DNA from: PALSA-1296 sp038210275
GTDB lineage: Bacteria; Bacteroidota; Ignavibacteria; Palsa-1295
Direction: 5' to 3'
Assembly: GCA_038210275.1 (NCBI GenBank)
Contig: JBBQWV010000013.1
Span: 1-64,000 of the forward strand
DNA length: 64,000 nucleotides
In this document: positions 27,283-36,428 of the stretch, piece by piece
Position numbering within the stretch: position 1 is the first letter of the stretch
Layout of the letters: each line of letters begins with the position of its first letter
Translations under genes and position numbers: made by a program
Notes under the pieces: generated by a model
Database searches by the model: none
Told to the model about the DNA's origin: nothing
What the model saw: the letters and a program-made list of their open reading frames with translations, nothing else

Positions 27283-29364
27283 TCAAAGTACCGCTTTGCC
27301 AACAGTCTCTATTTTAAGCAGCTTCGCATTAATAGCTACTACAATTGTACTGACGCTCATGAAAACTGCGCCGACAGCCGGACTCAGTAATATCCCATAG
27401 GAATAGAGCACTCCTGCTGCAAGCGGCAAGGCAACAACATTGTAACCCGTTGCCCATATTAAGTTCTGGATCATCTTTCGATGCGTTGCCTTACCAAAAA
27501 GGATCAAACTCGCAATGTCTTTCGGATTACTATTGACCAATATAATACCTGCTGTTTCGGCTGCAATATCAGAACCACTGCCAACGGCTATACCAATATT
27601 TGCCTGCGCCAATGCAGGAGCATCGTTCACTCCATCACCTGTCATTGCGACGAATTCTCCCTTGGACTGAAGCTCTTTAATCTTTTCTAACTTTTGATCC
27701 GGTAAAACCTCAGCAAAAAACCCATCCATCTTTAATTGGTCGCTGACGCTTTTTGCAACTTTTGCATTATCACCGGTCAGAAGAAAAGATTTTATATTGT
27801 TTTGATGTAATGTTCCGATCGCAGGAGCTGATTCAGGACGAATTTTATCAGCCAGAGCGATAAAGCCTGCAACGGTATCATTTATTAAAATAAAGACGAT
27901 CGTTTCAGCATCTGAGGTTTGAAAATCAGTCGGCAGCGTGAGTTTATTTTCTTTGAGATAGCCGGGATTTACTACCCGTACTCTCTTATCTTCCACTTTT
28001 GCTTCAATTCCTTTGCCTGTGATAGATTGAAAATCTGTTGGCTCGGGAACAGTAATTTTTAGTTCTTCTGCTTTTTGCAAAATACCTGTAGCAATCGGAT
28101 GCTGAGAATTTTTCTCCAAACTTGCAGCCAGACGAACGATCTCATTCTCAGGAAAATCTTTTTGAAGCGATACTATCCGTGATACTTCAAATTTTCCTGT
28201 TGTAAGTGTTCCTGTTTTATCGAAGATGAGCGTGGTGATCTTGCGCGAATCTTCGAATGCTGATCTATTCTTAATCAGCAAGCCATTTTTTGCAGCGAGA
28301 GAAGTGGAAATTGCAACAACAAGTGGCACAGCCAGTCCAAGAGCATGTGGGCAGCAAATGACAATAACGGTAACCATTCTTTCAAGTGCAAATTGAAGGG
28401 GCTGTCCATAGATCATCCAAAATGCAAATGTTGCGAATCCAGAAGTGAGTGCAACGATGGTAAGGATCAATGCCGCCTTATCGGCAAGTAATTGTGTTTT
28501 AGATTTTGATTTCTGCGCATCATCAACAAGTTTGATAACTTTCGATAAATACGAATCCTTCGAAGAATGACTGACTGTGAGTTTGATTGAACCTTCACCA
28601 TTCAATGAACCTGCGATAAGTTTGGCACCAATCATCTTTTTTACAGGTACGCTTTCGCCTGTAAGCATTGATTCATTGACATAACTTTCACCTTCGGCAA
28701 TAACTCCATCAGCGGCAATTTTTTCGCCCGGTTTGATAAGAATAATGTCGCCTTCTTTCAACGAATCCGTTTTTACATCGGTAACTTTATCGGCTGAAAG
28801 AAGATGCGCCTTGTCCGGCATTAGTTGCACCAGAAGTTCTAATTCGCGAGAAGCTCCGGCAATGGATTTCATTTCAACCCAATGACCAAGCAGCATTATT
28901 AAAATCAGGGTTGATAGCTCCCAGAAGAAATCCATCCCCTGCAAGCCAAATACTGTTGCCATGCTATATGCATACGCAGTTGTAATGGCAACGGCAATGA
29001 GTATCATCATTCCCGGCGCACGGTTTTTTATTTCACTTACGAAGCCTTTCAGGAAAGGAAGACCGCCGTAGAAGAAAATTAGTGAAGAGAGCGCGAATAA
29101 AATATATTTTGACGAAGGGAAATCCCAATTCATACCGATGAACTTCTGGATCATCGGCGAGAGAGCCAGCACCGGAATGGTAAGAAGCAGTACGATATAA
29201 AATCGTCTCTTGAAATCCTCGATCATTTTATGATGGTCATGTCCTGCCGTGCCCATCGGAGCGTTACCGTGATGCATATTGGAATGATCCATGTGTGGAT
29301 CATCTTCTTTACTCACGTTTATTTTGGAATGATTGTGATTATTCATGTTCATACTTGGAGTCAT
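27283..29364 (-). CDS. copB: Copper-translocating P1B-type ATPase (CPH, CopB-like)
   Basis: A 693-residue P-type ATPase. It has a His/Met-rich N-terminus (about 1-47) in place of CxxC HMA domains, the actuator motif TGES (235-238), the membrane metal site CPH (338-340), and the phosphorylation motif DKTGTLT (382-388), then TGDGVNDAPAL late. CPH instead of CPC places it with CopB-type ATPases that export Cu(II)/Ag(I) to the periplasm. It starts 3 bp after the cupredoxin-barrel gene. Translation may begin at Met1 or at Met5-Met7 (all before the His-rich part). Confidence 0.93.
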   Translation of the reverse strand: MTPSMNMNNHNHSKINVSKEDDPHMDHSNMHHGNAPMGTAGHDHHKMIEDFKRRFYIVLLLTIPVLALSPMIQKFIGMNWDFPSSKYILFALSSLIFFYGGLPFLKGFVSEIKNRAPGMMILIAVAITTAYAYSMATVFGLQGMDFFWELSTLILIMLLGHWVEMKSIAGASRELELLVQLMPDKAHLLSADKVTDVKTDSLKEGDIILIKPGEKIAADGVIAEGESYVNESMLTGESVPVKKMIGAKLIAGSLNGEGSIKLTVSHSSKDSYLSKVIKLVDDAQKSKSKTQLLADKAALILTIVALTSGFATFAFWMIYGQPLQFALERMVTVIVICCPHALGLAVPLVVAISTSLAAKNGLLIKNRSAFEDSRKITTLIFDKTGTLTTGKFEVSRIVSLQKDFPENEIVRLAASLEKNSQHPIATGILQKAEELKITVPEPTDFQSITGKGIEAKVEDKRVRVVNPGYLKENKLTLPTDFQTSDAETIVFILINDTVAGFIALADKIRPESAPAIGTLHQNNIKSFLLTGDNAKVAKSVSDQLKMDGFFAEVLPDQKLEKIKELQSKGEFVAMTGDGVNDAPALAQANIGIAVGSGSDIAAETAGIILVNSNPKDIASLILFGKATHRKMIQNLIWATGYNVVALPLAAGVLYSYGILLSPAVGAVFMSVSTIVVAINAKLLKIETVGKAVL

Positions 29365-29367
29365 AGT

Positions 29368-31326
29368 TTACATTATTGTAGGGTGAATAGACAAATAGAT
29401 TTCATAAGAAGCGGGATGCTCTGAATAAAGCGGTACAAGTGTTGATGGCACAAAATAGAATGAGCCTTGAGCGCCTAAGTCAACATCGAACGACATTATG
29501 TCAAATAGCTTTCTTGTCAACCCTACAGTGACTGATGATACGTTATTGATCTGATCAGGATTTGTACTTATATTTAACTCGCTATTTGTCTTTTGCACAT
29601 ATTCAGCTCTTCCATAAGCACTCCATGACTGCCAATTGTATTGCGATTCTATCAGGAATGCTTCAAGAGTTAGCTGACTAACTTCATGGTTCTCACCCCA
29701 GGAAGCAGTTGTGGACCACCAATTGCCGCCTCCATAATTTTTCGTATATACCGCCGAAGCAGTAGAACGAATCACATCAATTTCATCTCCTTCCGGATTT
29801 CGCAAAAGTCCACTCGATACTTGTAATGCCAGATCGGTAGTGGGATTGAACGAAAGTCTTCCGCTATACGAATTAAATTTCAGCTTGTCGAAATCATACC
29901 GATTCTCATCAGGTTCACTGCCATTGAAGTACGAGCCTTCGAGTTTCCAGTTGCCGATAGCAATGCCTGCTGTTGCAACACCAAATGTCACATGTGTTGC
30001 ATCCATCCAATGATGACTGAGCGGGGCGTTAGGATTTGACATTGCACTTGGTCGGTGCATGAAGACTGTCGGTCCAAGTGCTGGTTCACCCGGATAACCA
30101 AGATAAATAAAAGCAAAAGTCTTTTCTGATAATCGCTGGCTATAAGCAACCGAGAGTTCGTCAACAAGATCGTGCGGATGTTGTATATCAACTAACTTCA
30201 CTCCTTGATACGATTCTCCTGTTTGTAAAAGAAGAGGGTATCCCTTTGGAGCTTCAGTCAACGGGTCAAGACTCATCATCAGGTGTGCTGTGAATTGTCC
30301 ATCGCTGCCGACACCATGTTCAAGCATTCCCATGAACATATTCGGCGCATCGAATTTATTTCCGCCGCGAGGTCCGCCTTGATGATCGTATCGCGGCATG
30401 ATTGTGCCATGAAGCATAAGCAACCAATCGCTTGAATGCGTCATCCACATATACATCGGAGACGATTCCGGCAGCCAGCTTGTACCAGAACCTTCCTTTG
30501 ACATTGGCTCGGTCAGTAGCAGCCCGTTCATCTTACCCATCGCCATCGTCCCCATATCCATTTTGTCCTTATCCATCATATTCATATCCATTCCACCCAC
30601 CTTTGATTTAACGGTATCGCTTTTATTCATTTGCATATTTCCCATATCCATACCTGTCATTTGTGAGTTATCCATATTTTCCATATTATCATTCACTCCA
30701 TGCATTTCTTGCGTCTGATCAGCGGAGGTGTCAGCGCCGATTCGAATCATTTCCTCAGTGGAGGTATTGCTTTCGACGACAACGATCTGGCCCCACATAC
30801 CGCCTTTGGCATGGCCTCGGACACTACAGTAATAGGAATATTTGCCGGCTTCCGGAGCGCGAATCGTAATCTCTTCGGTAGATAATTTACCATTGAGTTC
30901 ATGATCTCTCCGCGAAGTACCGATGGATTCGGTAGTGGGAATAGATACAGGGAATGGTGGCTTACTCTCACTGAAGCGTATATCGTGTTGCATATCTCCA
31001 TCAGTATTGATAAAAAGAATGCGCAGTTTTGAACCTGAGCGGAATACCAATTTCGGATTGCGAAGTCCGTGTATAAGGTATGAGAGCATATCTTCTTCCG
31101 GTCCGGTTGTGACAATAAGGGAAGCATTGCTATCGGAAATGATCAAAGCATTCTTTGAAGTTAATATACCCGGCATCGGAGCTGTTTCAATCGGTTTTAG
31201 AAATCCCTTCTGAATTACATCCTTCTTTGAAGAGATTATCACAAATGGTTTTTGCTTGGCATAAATATCGTGTGCCGAGCAAATTCCAAAAATAAGAAAC
31301 AAGGATATTTTAATTAAATTTTTCAT
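29368..31326 (-). CDS. Cupredoxin / Met-rich / beta-barrel fusion protein
   Basis: A 652-residue exported protein with three parts. After a signal peptide (1-23), residues about 55-185 form a cupredoxin domain with a full type-1 copper set: H114 (GDMQHDIRF), C167, H172 and M177 (YYCSVRGHAKGGMWGQ). Residues about 208-275 are a Met/Asp-rich linker with repeated MDM, NMQM and DKMDMG words suited to Cu(I). From about 275 to the end is an outer-membrane barrel-like domain (SSDWLLMLHGTIMPRYDHQGGPRG; closing LSIHPTIM). I know of such barrel domains in copper clusters of Bacteroidota, but not this fusion. It probably moves or stores copper at the outer membrane. Confidence 0.75.
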   Translation of the reverse strand: MKNLIKISLFLIFGICSAHDIYAKQKPFVIISSKKDVIQKGFLKPIETAPMPGILTSKNALIISDSNASLIVTTGPEEDMLSYLIHGLRNPKLVFRSGSKLRILFINTDGDMQHDIRFSESKPPFPVSIPTTESIGTSRRDHELNGKLSTEEITIRAPEAGKYSYYCSVRGHAKGGMWGQIVVVESNTSTEEMIRIGADTSADQTQEMHGVNDNMENMDNSQMTGMDMGNMQMNKSDTVKSKVGGMDMNMMDKDKMDMGTMAMGKMNGLLLTEPMSKEGSGTSWLPESSPMYMWMTHSSDWLLMLHGTIMPRYDHQGGPRGGNKFDAPNMFMGMLEHGVGSDGQFTAHLMMSLDPLTEAPKGYPLLLQTGESYQGVKLVDIQHPHDLVDELSVAYSQRLSEKTFAFIYLGYPGEPALGPTVFMHRPSAMSNPNAPLSHHWMDATHVTFGVATAGIAIGNWKLEGSYFNGSEPDENRYDFDKLKFNSYSGRLSFNPTTDLALQVSSGLLRNPEGDEIDVIRSTASAVYTKNYGGGNWWSTTASWGENHEVSQLTLEAFLIESQYNWQSWSAYGRAEYVQKTNSELNISTNPDQINNVSSVTVGLTRKLFDIMSFDVDLGAQGSFYFVPSTLVPLYSEHPASYEIYLSIHPTIM

Positions 31327-31373
31327 TGGTTTTTTAAGGGGGAGAAATACTATTGAACACTATAATGAAAACG

Positions 31374-31404
31374 TTGCCGGAATGCATCGGTTGCATTCCG
31401 GCAA
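31374..31404 (-). terminator. Intrinsic terminator/attenuator in the copper cluster
   Basis: A perfect 13-bp stem TTGCCGGAATGCA / TGCATTCCGGCAA with a 5-nt loop; on the minus strand it is followed by CGTTTT. It lies 14 bp after the Cys-rich small gene and 48 bp before the cupredoxin gene. It may partly end transcription, giving more small-protein mRNA than downstream mRNA. Confidence 0.65.
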
Positions 31405-31418
31405 GCCATAGTGGATTT

Positions 31419-31601
31419 TTACTTCGAGCAGCAGTGCATTGTGCAAGTGCTGCAAGTTGTGCCACAGCATGTGGAGCACTTATCGCCGCATTTACAGTCG
31501 GCTGAAGTTGTTGTGTTTGATGTTTCCGGTTTTGGTGATGCTACGAGCGATCCGATCGCGAGCACACTTGCGAAAATAAATGCATAGATTGCGGTTTTCA
31601 T
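31419..31601 (-). CDS. Small exported Cys-rich protein (metallothionein-like)
   Basis: Sixty residues from the ATG at 31601: a signal peptide (MKTAIYAFIFASVLAIGSLVA), a short Ser/Thr linker, then nine cysteines within the last 26 residues, arranged as CKC, C, CC, C, C and CC with one His. The pattern suits periplasmic copper or silver binding, but it matches no metallothionein family that I know. An in-frame ATG at 31670 would spoil the signal peptide. A near-consensus -7 box (TATATTTA, 31616-31623) precedes it, so it may have its own promoter. Confidence 0.7.
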   Translation of the reverse strand: MKTAIYAFIFASVLAIGSLVASPKPETSNTTTSADCKCGDKCSTCCGTTCSTCTMHCCSK

Positions 31602-31731
31602 AATCTGATCTTTGATAAATATATTTATAAAATGTGCAGCAAGGTGATGGTAAGAAATGCGATAACGCATATCAAAACATCCGGAAGGAAGGCTACAACA
31701 AACTTACCTTACCTGATAGGCAAGGATCGGA

Positions 31732-32097
31732 TCAGTATCTGAAATTGCAAAACCGCAAGTATAGCGGGGGACTGCCATCATTATGTGGAATTACGGAATA
31801 ATCCGCAGCTCCCAATTGTGGAGAATTTACGAGAGTAAAAACAAATGGTAACAGTGTAACAAAATGCTGAGAAACGGTCTGAGTCTTTAAGGAAATATTT
31901 GCCGGTATAGGATCAAGCTTACAGAGGTCACAAGTACGAATAGGCTGCTTGGAAGTAGGGATAGAAGCAGGTACATTGCAGCATGATGCAGGAGCAGTGG
32001 GTGCTTTCATTGTGCAGAAAGCCATAGGCGCAACACTGAAAATGCCCGAAAGCACTATCAGGGCGGAGAAGAGATAATATGTTACCTTTTTCTTCAT
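31732..32097 (-). CDS. Hypothetical exported Cys-containing protein of the copper cluster
   Basis: A 121-residue protein with an N-terminal hydrophobic signal (about 6-26) and paired cysteines: ASCCNV (about 38-43) and TCDLCKL (about 55-61). The rest is low in recognisable motifs. Many small proteins of this style accompany copper efflux genes and could bind metal or sense it. It is the first gene of the minus-strand copper cluster, divergent from the DUF5060 gene by 137 bp. Function is unknown. Confidence 0.6.
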   Translation of the reverse strand: MKKKVTYYLFSALIVLSGIFSVAPMAFCTMKAPTAPASCCNVPASIPTSKQPIRTCDLCKLDPIPANISLKTQTVSQHFVTLLPFVFTLVNSPQLGAADYSVIPHNDGSPPLYLRFCNFRY

Positions 32098-32234
32098 ATT
32101 ATCTATAACTGAAAATCGTATGGTATAGTTTCATTAGCATTGGATTATTACGATGGAATGTTGAGATGTTGTAACTTTTCATTCGAAAATGTTTTTATAG
32201 ACTATAGAATTGTTGCTTCTTATCCATCGAGAAT

Positions 32235-34415
32235 ATGAATACTTTTATGAAATTTTCTGCGAAACTTGCCTTTGGATTCCTTATCCTCGCTCTTTTTGTG
32301 CTACCAAAAGCTAGCTTCGCCTTCCAAACTGTCGAACGGTTCAAACCGATCGAAATACTCATTTCGCATTCAGAGCAGGGTATCAAAGATGTCTGGGATT
32401 CTCCAACGGTCACTGGTGTTTTTAAGGCTCCCGATGGCAGAGCATTTAGTGTAAATGGGTTTTATCATTCCAAGAATTTATGGATGGTTCGCTTTGCGCC
32501 GGATGAAGTTGGGACGTGGAAATATCAGCTTAGTATAACCGGAGGCTCTCAAGTTATTGATTCTTTCCAATGTGTTCAATCGAGCGAGCAAGGGTTTATT
32601 CGTTTGCATCCTACGAATCCGAAGCGATGGATTTATTCTGGAACAGCAAATCTCTATACGGCAGTTGGTTTCGGAGATTGCATGGGGGAGCCGCGTGATT
32701 CGATTTTGTCTGATGGTAATCTTCTTGATGGCGGTTACCGACCGAAAGGTTACCATGAAGGGATTAGTTGGATTCTGCCGTACAGCCAGTATCTGATCTC
32801 TTACGGTGATGCTGCCGGATTTAATATCTATCGTTTCAGTGACGGCAATTGTGCATATTCAAATATCAAAAATATTTCAACATCAGGTAATGACTTTGAT
32901 ACCCTTCATTTGCGTTGGACAGATACCCTGTTTAACGCTCTTCGCACCCACGGCTTTCGGATATTTATGACGATCTTAGCGACGCCTCACGGCAATTCCT
33001 CAGATGATAATTCGATGGCAGCAACTTTTAAATATGTGCAGCATTGCATTGATCGTTACGGAAGTCTGGTTGATTTTTGGGAATTGGTGAATGAATCAAG
33101 TCCTGACTCTCTCTGGATAAGCAAGGTTTCGGGGTATATTCATGCAAATGATCCATACCATCATCTCGTCTCTATGAGTTGGGAAACACCAAATCATCCT
33201 GCGATAGATATTATTTCGCCCCATTGGTATGGTAGAGAAGATGTGCGTAGTTCTGATCAAACTACTGCCGATAATATTGCTTCCTATAAACAGATTCCTA
33301 AACCTGTGATCTTCGGTGAGCAAGGGCAAGGGCTTTGGGATTCTCTTGCAGCAATAAGATTACGAGGACGAATTTGGTCAGCGCTTTTTAATGAAGGGAT
33401 AATAGTTTTCTGGAATTCTTCTTTTGCAAAAGATTGCGATTGTAATCAATATCTCGGATGGGAAGAACGCCGTTATGCAAGGGTGTTACAAAATTATAGT
33501 GTGTTGCTTGATAGTGGCGTTCGCAAAATTCCTCTTCAAACGATTGGGCACTTAAAAGCGTGGGGTTTGCAATCATCGAAAACACTGGCATTCTATATTC
33601 GGGATGATCAGGATGTGAAGGAAATAAATTCGGCAAAGCAGATCACCGTCACTAGCCCGGTTTATGGGACTGGTTACTGGTATAATGTACACTCAGGGGA
33701 TATGATAGGAACCGTTGATATTGGATTAGGTCAGCAAACTTTGACTATTCCTGATTTTCAAACTGATATAGCGTTCATCGCCAAATATAGACCGATACCT
33801 CCGTTTGTGGATACACTCTTCAGGTTAGATGTAAATCCACGAACAGTAGATCTCTTGAACACACCTATTCAGACGCAAAGAAACTTTACCGTTACGATAA
33901 CTAATATTGGGAAAAAACCTATTACGATTCTGAAGGCTTGGACGAGTTCACCTTCATTAAAACTTGCTTTATCAGTGACTCCATTCATTCCGTTTACAGT
34001 GAATCCTTCACAAAGCGTAGTATTGGATATTGGATATATCATGAGTGATACTGGCGGAACAGGCGCAGTGCTCTCATTCCAGCACGATGCTTCTCCATCA
34101 TGGGAGAATGTTGCAATAGATGCGACTGGAATACAGAAATCAAGTGTAACGGAGAACAAATCAAGTAATGATGCAATAAAAGTATTTCCTGATCCCGCAA
34201 ATAGCACATTAAATGTTCTGCGGAATCAAAATACAACTGATACCAAGGCGATAATTCAGATTTTTACTCTCGAAGGCATTAAGGTATCAGAAAAAAAATC
34301 AGAAGCTCGGAATGCAGTTATAGATGTAAGTAAATTGCCGAACGGTATTTATCAAATAATTATTTACGAACAGGGGATAATCGTCGGTTCGAAAAAAATA
34401 TCGGTTGTTCATTAA
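32235..34415 (+). CDS. T9SS-sorted glycosidase-like protein with DUF5060 domain
   Basis: A 726-residue secreted protein. After a signal peptide (about 1-30) comes a DUF5060-type beta-sandwich (residues ~35-125: RFKPIEILISHS ... VGTWKYQLSITGG). Next is a (beta/alpha)8 region with WELVNE (acid/base glutamate position) and PVIFGEQG (nucleophile position), as in clan-A glycoside hydrolases. An Ig-like ASH-type domain (about 540-640, NFTVTITNIGKKPITIL) precedes a T9SS sorting domain (FPDPANSTLNV ... NGIYQIIIY). It probably cleaves a polysaccharide outside the cell; the substrate is unknown. An alternative start is the ATG at 32247. Confidence 0.8.
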   Translation: MNTFMKFSAKLAFGFLILALFVLPKASFAFQTVERFKPIEILISHSEQGIKDVWDSPTVTGVFKAPDGRAFSVNGFYHSKNLWMVRFAPDEVGTWKYQLSITGGSQVIDSFQCVQSSEQGFIRLHPTNPKRWIYSGTANLYTAVGFGDCMGEPRDSILSDGNLLDGGYRPKGYHEGISWILPYSQYLISYGDAAGFNIYRFSDGNCAYSNIKNISTSGNDFDTLHLRWTDTLFNALRTHGFRIFMTILATPHGNSSDDNSMAATFKYVQHCIDRYGSLVDFWELVNESSPDSLWISKVSGYIHANDPYHHLVSMSWETPNHPAIDIISPHWYGREDVRSSDQTTADNIASYKQIPKPVIFGEQGQGLWDSLAAIRLRGRIWSALFNEGIIVFWNSSFAKDCDCNQYLGWEERRYARVLQNYSVLLDSGVRKIPLQTIGHLKAWGLQSSKTLAFYIRDDQDVKEINSAKQITVTSPVYGTGYWYNVHSGDMIGTVDIGLGQQTLTIPDFQTDIAFIAKYRPIPPFVDTLFRLDVNPRTVDLLNTPIQTQRNFTVTITNIGKKPITILKAWTSSPSLKLALSVTPFIPFTVNPSQSVVLDIGYIMSDTGGTGAVLSFQHDASPSWENVAIDATGIQKSSVTENKSSNDAIKVFPDPANSTLNVLRNQNTTDTKAIIQIFTLEGIKVSEKKSEARNAVIDVSKLPNGIYQIIIYEQGIIVGSKKISVVH

Positions 34416-34510
34416 ACAAATAGTTTCAGTCTTTTCATTTACAGATGGGCACACTTCAGTGAACCTCTCTTTTCTGAATGTGTGTTTTACGGTTTCACAA
34501 GAAGCTATTT

Positions 34511-35485
34511 ATGATACCTATAAAAACGATTGGAGTTTTAACTGCTGGGGGTGACGCTCCCGGCATGAATGCTTGCATCAGAGCAGTGACACGTGTGGCA
34601 CGTCATAAGGATGTACGAGTGCTCGGGGTTGAGCATGGATTTACAGGTCTTATCGCAGGGGATTATACCGAACTAATTAGAAGTTCTGTCTCAAATATTA
34701 TTCAGCGCGGTGGGACGATCTTGAAATCGGCACGCACACCTGAATTCCTTACTCCCGAAGGCAGAAAAAAAGCGTACGATTCAATGAAAGCTGCAGGAAT
34801 GGAGGGACTCGTCATAATTGGCGGTGATGGAACGGCGCAGGCAGGGGCTGCTTTCTGTGCTGAGTTTGATATACCTGTCGTCGGCTGTCCGGGGACTATT
34901 GATAATGATCTTTTTGGGACTGATGAGACCATTGGTTTTGATACGGCTATCAATACTGCACTGGAAAGTATTGATAAGATCCGTGATACTGCTGATGCAT
35001 TTGAACGTACTTTTTATATTGAAGTAATGGGCAGAACAAGCGGCTTTATTGCGCTTGATGTGGGTTTGAGTTGCGGAGCGGAATTTATTGCAATACCAGA
35101 GAATGAAACAAGTCTTGATGAACTCCTCAAAATATTTAAGAACCAACGCTCAACAAAACGGTCGAACATGATCATCGTCGCTGAAGGGGATGATGCCGGT
35201 GGAGCTTTTAAACTTGCCGAGAAAGTTAAAGAACATACCGGAATAGATTACCGTGTTGCGATACTAGGACATGTTCAGCGTGGCGGAAGTCCTACAGCAA
35301 GAGACCGAATTCTTGCCTCAAAGATGGGTGCTGCAGCCGTTGAAGGTCTGCTTAATGGTCAAAGCAATATCATGACAGGGGAAGTCAATGGTAAGCTAAC
35401 TCTGACTCCATTCATTGAGGCAGCTGAAACAAAAAAACCAATTGACGCAATACTGCTTGAATTAACGAAGGTGTTGGCGGAGTAA
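34511..35485 (+). CDS. pfkA: 6-phosphofructokinase
   Basis: A 324-residue ATP-dependent PfkA, the committed step of glycolysis. Visible motifs are the phosphate-binding VLTAGGDAPGMNACIRA, the ATP loop IGGDGTAQAGA, the catalytic PGTIDNDLFGTDETIGFDTA with its Asp pair, and EVMGRTSGFIAL. The GGDGT pattern favours ATP over pyrophosphate. The ATG at 34511 is used; an upstream in-frame ATG at 34478 adds eleven residues not seen in the family. Confidence 0.95.
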   Translation: MIPIKTIGVLTAGGDAPGMNACIRAVTRVARHKDVRVLGVEHGFTGLIAGDYTELIRSSVSNIIQRGGTILKSARTPEFLTPEGRKKAYDSMKAAGMEGLVIIGGDGTAQAGAAFCAEFDIPVVGCPGTIDNDLFGTDETIGFDTAINTALESIDKIRDTADAFERTFYIEVMGRTSGFIALDVGLSCGAEFIAIPENETSLDELLKIFKNQRSTKRSNMIIVAEGDDAGGAFKLAEKVKEHTGIDYRVAILGHVQRGGSPTARDRILASKMGAAAVEGLLNGQSNIMTGEVNGKLTLTPFIEAAETKKPIDAILLELTKVLAE

Positions 35486-35492
35486 TTATTTC

Positions 35493-35858
35493 CTACTCTG
35501 ATTTCATTCCAACAAATTTATCTTCATTCTCTTGGAAGAGAACGTTAAACGTTGTCAGACTTCCATAGGAGCGGGTAATGTAACCTTGCAATTCGATCTT
35601 CTCGCCGTCTTCTAATTTGCTGCTATTGATCTTTTGTTCGAGAACTCGCAGATTATTGCGGACGGCGATGATCTTCTTAAAAAAAACTTCCAAGTCAACT
35701 TCCTTCGATTGAAGAGACGGATCCTTCGGCTGCATCACGAGCGTTCCGTGATAGAATTTCTGCGCGATAGCAACATCTGAATCTGCAGTTGTTAACTTTT
35801 GGTCTAATGCGTTTGTAAATGCCTCAAAAGCAATGCGGTACACTTCTTCGATCTGCAT
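35493..35858 (-). CDS. Hypothetical cytosolic protein
   Basis: A 121-residue soluble protein I do not recognise. It looks largely helical, with an amphipathic stretch KKIIAVRNNLRVLEQKINSS in the middle and no signal peptide, membrane segment or Cys/His cluster. It converges with pfkA (7 bp between stops) and has no same-strand partner other than the possible small ORF at 35947-36024 upstream of it. Confidence 0.6.
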   Translation of the reverse strand: MQIEEVYRIAFEAFTNALDQKLTTADSDVAIAQKFYHGTLVMQPKDPSLQSKEVDLEVFFKKIIAVRNNLRVLEQKINSSKLEDGEKIELQGYITRSYGSLTTFNVLFQENEDKFVGMKSE

Positions 35859-35946
35859 AAAATTTAATAATAATGAAATTCAGAAAGAAGAACGGCATAT
35901 AGTCGAGTCGGATTCCTCTAAAGATTTCCATAACTGTAGTATTCTT

Positions 35947-36024
35947 TCAGATATGACCGCAAAGTGCGATCATTGCTAGAAATGTCAGAACAAAAAATAT
36001 CACCGAGTACATAGTCCGTTTCAT
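35947..36024 (-). CDS. Candidate 25-residue membrane peptide
   Basis: A short reading frame encodes MKRTMYSVIFFVLTFLAMIA then LCGHI and a stop. It is two positive residues plus one hydrophobic helix, the form of many bacterial small membrane proteins, and the late Cys could also be a lipobox. Unusually for this window it has a strong Shine-Dalgarno (GGGGGAG on the minus strand, about 7 bp before the ATG). It lies in an otherwise empty 570-bp gap. Expression is unproven. Confidence 0.45.
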   Translation of the reverse strand: MKRTMYSVIFFVLTFLAMIALCGHI

Positions 36025-36315
36025 AAGTTATCTCCCCCTATATATAAGTAACGTGAAGATGTCATTCGTTACAGATTCTGATAGGGCATTAATTCGTGAC
36101 CTACACGAAGAAAAAGGTTAAAACTTTAGCAAGGACAACTTGTGGGGGAAAGTGTGGAAAAGTGCGGCTTTGAAGAAAAATTGCGTATATTGCATAAATT
36201 AATACGCTAGAAATTGAGTTTTTTGTCGTAATAGGTTTACAGGAAACTCATTTTATTGTTGGTAAGTTGTATATAATGAGGGTAGTACATTATCATTTTC
36301 ATAGCCGCCTAATCG

Positions 36316-36352
36316 TGCTGCGAAGGATCTTCAGACAAGATTCTTCGCTGCC
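36316..36352. repeat. Long hairpin in the lytic transglycosylase leader
   Basis: GCTGCGAAGGATCTT and AAGATTCTTCGCTGC form a 15-bp stem with one mismatch and one G-T pair around a 5-9 nt loop. No T-run follows. The arm AAGATTCTTCGCTGC resembles words seen in widespread bacterial palindromic repeats. It lies about 75 bp before the ATG at 36429. I see nothing further in 36025-36428. Confidence 0.5.
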
Positions 36353-36428
36353 TGCTTTGGCTTTGCTATTGAATACTGACAGTATGCGTTTCCCTCCGTG
36401 CTCGTACATTATTTAATAGTCATACAAA

